From the NCBI GenBank assembly GCA_038363925.1, contig JAQQWL010000007.1, positions 1,550,001 to 1,614,000 of the forward strand: DNA of 64,000 nucleotides, given 5' to 3'. The first letter of the stretch is position 1, and each line of letters starts with the position of its first letter. Source of the DNA: Apiospora phragmitis (lineage: Eukaryota; Ascomycota; Sordariomycetes; Amphisphaeriales; Apiosporaceae). Below are positions 56,077 through 64,000 of this stretch, piece by piece. Made by a program: the position numbers and the translations under genes. The notes under the pieces are model-generated. The model saw nothing but the letters and a program-made list of their open reading frames with translations. It was not told where the DNA came from and made no database searches.

Positions 56077-59000
56077 TTCGACTGATTGGAATGATACGGC
56101 GGCTGGGGCTTTTATCCTACGATGCACAGTACCAAAGGAGATTTCCTATGAAGCAAGTACTTTGCACTTTGGGGCGATCCTGTCGTCGTCTTGTCAAAGA
56201 CAAAAAAGTGCTTGTTGGCGGCTGGCGGAGAGGAAATGACATCAATGGGGAAGTAGAAAAAGACGATGGATGTTGCTTCCCTTGGAGCTGAGTCGAGTGG
56301 GAAAGAAGGATTTCCTTGGGGAACAGGGTGGTAGAATAGTTGGTCTAGTATTGGACCGGATAAATGCGTCTGGCGTCCGTAAATAAAAGTCGAGATAGTA
56401 TGATGGGGAAATGGCTGAACGACAGCACGAACGAACGAGCGAGTACACTGACTTGAAGGAACGAATCAACGGCGGCTCGGGACGAGAACGACAGGTAAGG
56501 CAAAAGTATCAATCAATCACTCAAAACCCTGAATGTGAGGAACTCGGTGCCAACACTCGTAGGTTTCAATAAAGAAAGGATTGGGTCAAAGTCAAAACCA
56601 GAAGCCGACGAGATAGACTTGTGAGGGGTGGATATTGACGGATGGAAAAGTACACCAGCCTGTCTGTAGTATGCAATGTATGTAGTGTGACGGGAGAGAG
56701 GTATCCGAACATGGATGGGAGCAATAACTCTCCTCCCTGGTTATTAGAGTAACTTTTTTCTTCCCCTTTCTTTTCCCCCTTCGCTCTCTTCCTATCACAC
56801 GCACCGCGCAAAGCAATCGAGAGAGATTAGAATTTGTTTTGATTTGGCCTGTCCACCCAGTCCTGTCGTGCTCAGGCCGGGGGGGGGATGCGGAACGAAT
56901 GACGGGCCTGCAAAGTGTTTCTGCTCGACTGTGGTTGATGCTGTCTGTGTCTGGAAATGGACGCTGGTTTGGGGCCGCATTGATTGGCTGGGATCCTAGT
57001 AAGCCCGTGGTCCCCTGAATCGGATATTGAAAGTGCTACCTAATCGGGGCAAGCGGCCTTCGACAAACACAAGCATCTTGGCTCGGCCTGCTGCAGTGGA
57101 GGCGCTGGTTACTGCTCCGACCCATGCTAGCAATTGGCTACTGTAGGTACGTCCATCTAATCTAGATGGCCCAGGTACTAATCTAGTTGGCAGGAGGTGG
57201 GATGTGCCCGACGTCAAGCGTTGAAGATACTGACGAGAGATGTGCATGTGTGGCGGAGGCAAAGGACCTTTATTATTAGAGCAAGCTGGATACAGCAAGC
57301 AACGGCCTGCATACTCTACTAATGCAAGGCTAGGTTTTATTATCCCATCAAGCGTCCCCCAGTATCCTTGCTTTCCTTTGCTTTGCTCGGGGTTTAATAT
57401 GGCGTTGTTTGCTTCTAGTTTCTTTGGCCTCGGCACGAATAATAAGCAGCAACCTACGCGACTGCCTGGCTGCTCAGGAAATTGGAGGATGGCTTAGGGA
57501 TGGCCTGTCTAATCTTCGATCTAAACCACTTTGGGTCATAGTTCGTCTCTGTGGCCCAGAGAGCGTTCCGGGGTGTCTTTTATTTTATTTTATTCCAATT
57601 CTCATTTTCTTCCTCACCCCCCGGTCACCCCAAAACTTGTCACAAGGATCTAAAATTACCACGTTCTATACACACGCTATGTATCTCGCTATAACCAAAC
57701 CATTCCACTATCTTTCTGACCAAATTGTCTTGGATTCTATCGACACTTTTCGTCTATATATATTGTCGATTGCCGATGCAAAAACTCACGACACCAAAAG
57801 ATCACTGTAAGTAGAGTCAAATCTTTACCAGAGGTCGACTGCAGCTTGGCCATGATACTGCAGTCGTCAGGCGCAATCTAAGTATGCGGCCCCGGTATCA
57901 CCCACCTTAGAAGCTCCAATTTCTTCAACCTCCTGGCCGTATCACGCTCAATTTCCGATGACGCCTTGAACAACATATTTGCCGCGCAGCATGCAGGCAC
58001 TGCAGAGTGCTTCGTACGACTCCTGCACGCCAGAAGAAGTCAGTCAATTTGCTGCATCTGGCACGACTGTCCATGACGAACGAAGCTCTGTTGCTGCTGG
58101 GCTCTGGCAAGGGCGCATTCATTCGCCAAACACATGTTGCCTCTCAGCTAATCTACTCCGTGCATGAGTTCAAAGGGTGTCTCGTCATCAGCCAGGCTGC
58201 TGCCCTTTCCCATCGGCGATGGCATGAAAGAACATTATGAACAAATCAAGAGTTGACGTACATACTCCCTAAGGTAGACACGGAATTATTCATCGGCTGG
58301 TGTCGCTGTAGGTGCCAACACTAAGTATGCAAGCCAGCTCCCCCACCACGTCTCCACTCCAGCCCCTTTTCCCAGCCCAATCGAGAGCGCAGCCATGCAT
58401 GAAGCACACAGCTCATCAAACTGATGATCGGCCGTCTGACGATGACTATTGGCTCCATGATGAAGACAAGCAAGATGTATGAGTTGGCATTCGCTCAGAC
58501 TGCACAACACACCCGCACACATGGCAAAGCATGTCATAGCATGGCATCGCCATGTCTAGGCCATACTGTAGACGAAGTTCCGGGCGGGGAACACGCAAAT
58601 TATCTATATACTTACACATCTATCCCGCACCTGCGCGCGATGCTGGCGCCGGCAGAAACACCATGATTGTATGGGGCCAACGTGTCGGACGAACAGTCAG
58701 CGAGCCCTACGGGTATTGCCTATTACCTTAGCCCTATTACTAGAGAGGTTGTTGGTCCAGTGAGGCGAGGCTCCTTGGTGCGTCATCCGTGTTAATGCTC
58801 AACACTACTTCGCCCGAATCCAGAGACCGATCTACCGCACCATTTTAGGCTTCGAGATTCAGAGCGATCGACGCCAACTGATGGCCTCGGTGTAGGGTCC
58901 CGAAAACTTTCGCCGGGTTCTTCCACGCCGCCAGGGCTTTTGAGGTTCCACTGCGTACTTACTGTGGGGGAGAAAAGAAGAAGAAAATATCCATTATTCG

Positions 59001-62000
59001 GCCAGTGCTTTGACTTTACTGTACGGAGTGCTTGCAGGCCTACACTGTATTGTAAATGGCCACACGTCACACACGGTTGTGCATCTCAGTACGGAGTACT
59101 TGCAGGGCATAACCGTGCAACGATGAGGCCCAAGATTCTGCCTCTACCCTCCGAATGGTTTTAAGTGCAGGTGACATTGATCATTTCGTAGCCCGTCCGC
59201 TCTCCGGATCTACCGCCGTCGTCACCTACATGTACTCCACCGCCAACGGGTACCTGCAAAATGCAACATCGACGAGTCGTGCTGGTGGTACGGAGTATGT
59301 ACATATGTAAATTATGTATATCACAGTAGCATCCTCGCCCGAGTTTTGCGGTATTATTCTTCCAAGGTTGGTAGGTACAGACAGACTGTATTTCCGAAAA
59401 TCCCACGTTGATGCATAACCTTTTTTCGAGACGCAGCAGAGCACGATCCCTCCGGCTGTGGGGCACCGGCAATCCAATCATCAGATGATGCTATCCCAAT
59501 ATCTGACATGTCGCCCTCGTTTCATCATCCCGACCTCATTGGACAGCGCCCAAGAAGCACGTTGCAATCTTCGTGAGCATTTATTTTTCGTTTACATTCT
59601 ATGCTTATGCTTCTCTTCTTTTTTCTTTTCTTTTTCGCTTCGTATCCAACCTCAAACCGGCCCAGTAATCCATATGGGGGGATATGCTCGTATTATACGG
59701 TGATTCTAAGACGGGATCACCACCCAGAATGAAAGTGTTTAGTCTTTCCAGCTTCCCGGGATTTTTGGTTTCAGATGGCGCCTTTCGCCCGCCTTCATTA
59801 TTCAATGTCTCACACTTACATGCATCATATCTTTCATCTCTTCTTTTTCAAAATTGACCCAATCAATTTGATATGCCAACTGGTGTTGCACATGATCCAT
59901 GCACGCTCTCAGGCTCTATAAGCACCTTAATCTGCATGTGGTATGTCTTGGGTGATCTCCAGCTGTTAAAGGATGGCTCCCTCCCCTTTTCCTCTTCGTT
60001 ATCATATCAATTTTATTTATCCATTCCTCGTGGATTGCCCATCTAGAACCTCTCCTGGGCACGTAGAGACACGGGCAAGGGGAGAACCGAGTGACCTAAT
60101 TCCAAGACAATGATAAGAAATCCCCGTTGTATACCAGGGCCCAGGTTACCACCAGGACTAACCTCGAGTTGTACACCCCGGTCTCACTCGGTGCGTTGTG
60201 TCTTCAAGAAGGGTCCTCCGAACCTCGTACCGTCCCGTCACGACGAAGATTACGCCTCAGAGCTGAGGTGGTGCAGGTGATTTGGTAGCTGTTGTTTGTG
60301 AGCCCGCCTCACCGCCTCTTGGCCTAGTTAGTCTCCCTTCCCCCGGGGGTTTCCAGTCGTGGGGGTGGTTGATTCAGTGGAAGGGTCAGGGGACGTCGTG
60401 TCTCCCCGTTGGACACATCGTGTGAAGAGAAACCAAACTCCGTACAAGGTCGGATTCTGCTCATGTGATAAACTGTCCCCTCTTGACGATGCACATAAGG
60501 AGTTGGTGCCGCTGTCAAGGTCAGTACTGAAATGCTCAACGAAAAAGGGGGGCGGGGGGTGGTACGGTAGGGCAAGCTGCGTATAGGATCTCTTTATCCA
60601 GGAGAAGGTGTTATGTCATACACTATTCGGTAGCTCTGGTCTATTCGTCCACTTAAATCGCGTGTCACACTATGTGACTTTAACTATCGGTAATGGAAAT
60701 TTCGATCCTTTTCCCATCATTCTCGCAGGTGATATCTGTACCTGGACCGGATCCGGTGCGCAGTCTACACTACGTTGATGTAACTCTGTCATACTGTTTC
60801 AAGGGCTTTTGATTTAAAGGGGGTATGGACGACTAACCGGACGGGAGCTGCCTGCCGGAGAGGGAAATGGTCTGGTGGAAGTTTGCATGTGGGCTATCAA
60901 TGACGCTTATCAAGACTAGGTGTTCGTCATCCTCCGCCACGAGGTTGCGTAGTCGATGAATCCCTGGTTGCCTGCTGGCATTGCCGGATCGTGGTTGCAG
61001 TGTTCTACAGTATCGTGATCTCTGTTCCATCGTCTCTTTTTGAATGCAATATCAGGTCGCCCCAGCCCCTCAAACCGGATATGGTTAAGGGGGGTAAAGG
61101 TACATTGTAGTAGTATGAATACATGGAGAGAGGGGGGGAGAGGGTCGGTGATAGGTTTGAAGGGAAAATACCGGTATATATAAAGAGTAATTGTATTTGT
61201 GAACTATCTCTTTGGGCGCTTGCGCTGGGTAGAGATTCAGATAATCCGCACAGGTCTTCTAGATGCCATACGTAGAGTCCATCTGCTATGTTATCTAGGA
61301 TGATGTGCACGAAGTAGTAGAAGCGAAGAGAAGGCAACGACGGCTTCGTGGCCCAATGGCCACTACTATGACAAGAACCAAGCACTCACCAACCACACAT
61401 ACAAGTTATACCGCCTGACAGATATCAAAGAAGATAGCCCTCTCGATGGTCAACCCCGGCGTCTCCCGATCATTATACTAAGCAGGCAAGGCTTCATCGG
61501 TCGTGTAAGCAAGGTCTGGCCACCAGACCAAACCACGAGGAAAGATTGGCGACGTAGTGATCATTGTAGCTGGCCTCCTGTGTGTCTTGATCTCAGAGTT
61601 GAATCACGGCTTATATATACAGCATTTACTGCATTGACGTGACATGTATATGTGCAAAGCTGCCCGCCCGGATCGGGCAGCATTGTAGAGCTCACTATTT
61701 TCGTTATACCCCCTCGATCGACCGCTCGAAATATCCCCAGACCCAACCATCCAACCATACATATATGATACAAAGTTTGTGTAGAAACACATTCCCCCCT
61801 GGTTTCCGCTAGTTCCATCATCCACACGAAGAAACGCTCTATTACTTCAGAACAGGCGGAAACACCGTAAGCCAATCATTTTCGTGCGTGTTACTTGTAG
61901 TTCATCATGACCAATCCCCCAACACCTGGCCTGGGAGTGGGTGTGTGCGTGTGTCAACCCCATCGCTCGTGTTGACCGCGCCCTCATGCATCAAGTACTT

Positions 62001-62029
62001 TGATGTGTACACCCTCTAGGTGAAAAACC
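56077..62029. other. Long gene-free region upstream of msb1
   Basis: Almost 6 kb without a supportable gene. Open frames are short and unlike known proteins. The first 800 bp contain pyrimidine-rich tracts on the msb1 strand, suggesting a long 5' leader. The remainder is ordinary intergenic sequence with no tRNA-like A/B boxes, no inverted repeats that I could recognise, and no clear transposon relic. The right part also contains the 3' UTR of the uracil-DNA glycosylase gene. Confidence 0.5.
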
Positions 62030-63289
62030 TCATTTCTCCTCATCGACAGTCGGGTTCTCGCCCGTCTTATCCAACGCCTCGCTCTTCTCGTGCACACTGC
62101 CATCCTCTCCTTCCTCGTCCATACCCACGACGACGACGGCGGGAGGAGGCACGACGTTCTCCTTCTCCTTTTTCTCATACTTTTCCTCGGCCTTGCCCTT
62201 GGCCTTATTCTCAGCTTTGCCCTCCGGCTTGGCGTCCGGTGCCGGTGCCGCAGCCGTCGTCTCCTTTTTGGGAGTTAAGTCCCAGTCAATCTCCGAGCCA
62301 GCCCCGTAGCGCGTGGCGAGCCAGTCGTTGGCCTTGCGGAAATGACCGCAGTCGAAGAACCCGCGCGGCGCGCTCAGGGGGCTGGGGTGGACGGACTTGA
62401 GGACGAGGTGGCGCTTCTGGTCGACCTTCAGGACGCGCTTGCCCGCGGGCGTGCCCCAGGCCACGAACACGACGCCGCGGGTGCGGCGGGCCGCGACCAG
62501 GTCGATGACCTTCTGCGTGAAGCGCTCCCAGCCGCGGTTGGCGTGCGAGTTGGCCTCGTGGGCCCGCACCGTCAGGCACGTGTTCAGCATGAGGACGCCG
62601 CGGTCCGCCCAGGGGGTCAGCAGGCCCGCGTTCTTGGCCGGCACCACGAACGACGGGTAGTCCTTCTTCAGCGCGATGAACATGTTGCGCAGCGAGGGCG
62701 GCGTTGGCGTCGGCGGCCGCACCGAGAAGGCCAGGCCGTGCGCCTGGTTGATGTTGTGGTAGGGGTCCTGGCCCAGGATGACGACCTTGACGGTGTGGAA
62801 GGGGGTGTGGCGGGACCTAGAGAGCGAAGAAGATCGCGTGAGCTATTTGTTGCGTGTGATGATATAGTATGGTAGCAGTAGAGAGAGGAGAGGAAGGGGA
62901 GGGAGAGCAATAACGCACCATGAGTAGATATCCTCTGGCGGCGGGAACACCTTCTTGCCCTGAGTCTTCTCGCGTTCGAGGAACTGCTTGAGATCCAGAA
63001 ACTCCTTGCTTAAGATCTCGTCCTTGAGGTGAGCCAGCCAGCTGATGTCCAAGGTGTCAATCTCGAGCTGTAAAAGCTTCTTCTGGTCTGGCTTGAGGCT
63101 GGCCACCCACTTGGCCTTGTCGAACTTGACTGCCGGCGGCTCTGAGGCAGCAGCAGCTGTCGCCGAGGAGGAAGCACCATTGGCGACAGCGGGCTTGGGG
63201 GCCCCAAAGAAGGATGTGATGCTGGCATTGGGCTTCGACTTCTTGTTGGCCTCGGTAGCGGCCGCAGCCTTTCGTTTTAATGTCGACAT
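62030..63289 (-). CDS. ung1: Uracil-DNA glycosylase (UNG family)
   Basis: Two exons (63289-62919, 62816-62030) with a 102-bp intron give 385 residues. The catalytic motif GQDPYHN places the essential Asp at residue 141, and the HPSPLSAPRG motif has His267. The uracil-pocket region VLMLNTCLTVRAHEANSH is also complete. The N-terminus MSTLKRKAAAATEANKKSK is a nuclear-signal-type stretch followed by NASITSFF, which resembles a PCNA-binding PIP box with Asn in place of Gln. After the UNG fold (SEIDWDLTPK) an unusual Lys/Glu-rich tail of about 80 residues follows. UNG removes uracil from DNA at the start of base-excision repair. Upstream lie SBF/MBF-like motifs. No mitochondrial leader is visible from this start. 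Confidence 0.96.
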
Positions 63290-64000
63290 TGTGGTGATGT
63301 GTGAGAAGGAGATTGAAGGACGGAGAATATGCGCTGGAGCAAACCGGGGCCGTAGCGTAAGGGCCCGTGGAGAAGTGATACACCCTTGTGGGTATTGGTG
63401 AGGGTAGGGCGAGGAGGAGGATGAGAAGGGAAGATGTCGATATACACGTGAAACGGCAATCTTGAATTGGCTTATTTTTGGGCAAACACCGAGGATCGTG
63501 GATACTGAAACTGAGAATTGGATATGGGGAATTAGAGAAACAGCAATTTAGTCTGACCAGCGGTGTGCGGGTTCGTATGTAGTAGCGTAGCAGAGGAGAA
63601 AATGGGAGGCTGTATCCGTACACGTAGCTGTCGGTAGGCCAGATTAAAGTGGTGCTGGGATTATCGACGTCAGAAGCGCGTTTTAGACGCGACGTGGAGT
63701 TCGTTTCGTGTGCGAAACGCGAAACGGTCGCGGTAAGTTAAAATGCTTGCATGGGTATATACGCCAGATCGCGACAGCTCAAGGTACACTTAGGTTACCC
63801 AGAACCCTGATCGATCAAGCAAGCAGACGAGCTTTCATTTGTGCCTCTGTGCTGTTGGGTTCATTACTCTCGCGAGCTACTGCGAGCTGAATTGTAGAGT
63901 TCATTAGGGAGAATAGGCAACGGAGCGGCTCAATTGCTTAGGGCTTTCTCGATTACTTAGTGTACAAACATATCTATACTAGGTTATCGTATCGTTACAC
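63290..64000. other. Upstream region of ung1 to window end
   Basis: About 700 bp with no open frame of note apart from the cell-cycle-like elements listed separately. The sequence ends without reaching another recognisable gene. Confidence 0.5.
63676..63724 (-). promoter_or_regulatory. Cluster of SBF/MBF-like cell-cycle elements upstream of ung1
   Basis: Within 49 bp, 390-435 bp upstream of the ung1 ATG, there are GCGCGT (63676-63681), ACGCGA (63687-63692), TTTCGTG (63704-63710, which is CACGAAA on the other strand, an exact SCB) and CGCGAAA (63718-63724, an SCB match). Budding-yeast UNG1 is induced at G1/S, so the clustering makes sense, but the region could also serve a gene to the right of the window. 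Confidence 0.5.

Noticed and set aside
1..64000. RIP-type mutation signature or CRISPR array
   Set aside because: No A/T-rich block with heavy C-to-T change was seen by eye, and no regularly spaced direct repeats; a computed RIP index was not possible.

Overview
The window is nuclear DNA of a filamentous ascomycete (Pezizomycotina, most likely Sordariomycetes). Genes have short introns of about 50-140 bp with GT..AG ends, and the conserved proteins are typical of that group: RlmA-type MADS factor, Msb1, Mic60, Hrd3, Arp4, TAF1 without bromodomains. I see no virus, plasmid, CRISPR or intact transposon. I support 18 protein-coding genes and no RNA gene.

Layout. 1-9 kb: a 2OG-Fe(II) oxygenase cut by the window edge (-), an FRG1-like protein (+), a WDR89-like WD40 protein (-), the ERAD factor Hrd3 (+), and a small secreted Gly/His-rich protein with KR sites (-). 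9.8-16.7 kb: a DAL5-type MFS permease (-) divergent from a full-length 5-oxoprolinase (+), a plausible uptake/catabolism pair. 16.8-24.6 kb: two fungal proteins of unknown function (-), one with Cys/His clusters and one large with C-terminal membrane segments. 25.9-33.9 kb: Sac1 phosphoinositide phosphatase (-), Rab5-type GTPase (+), MICOS subunit Mic60 (+), PIG-P subunit of GPI-GlcNAc transferase (-). 34.5-43.8 kb: Arp4 (+), a D-serine dehydratase-like PLP enzyme (-), TAF1 (+). 49.4-56.1 kb: the convergent pair RlmA (+) and Msb1 (-), both connected to cell-wall integrity and polarity, each with 5-6 kb of gene-free DNA upstream. 62.0-63.3 kb: uracil-DNA glycosylase (-), with a cluster of SBF/MBF-like cell-cycle motifs upstream.

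The main technical observation is that many conserved genes (Hrd3, the MFS permease, the large membrane protein, Arp4, the D-serine dehydratase-like enzyme, TAF1) read correctly only if single bases are added or removed, mostly in short homopolymers. One gene has two compensating shifts about 60 bp apart. This looks like consensus error in the assembly, not decay, and it affects any automatic gene model here. Coordinates below span start to stop on the sequence as given; introns and shifts are named in each entry.

Most genes are housekeeping. The candidates for new biology are the KR-punctuated secreted peptide precursor, the oxoprolinase/permease pair, the two unknown fungal proteins, and the long regulatory regions around RlmA and Msb1. 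I found no convincing new multi-gene system.
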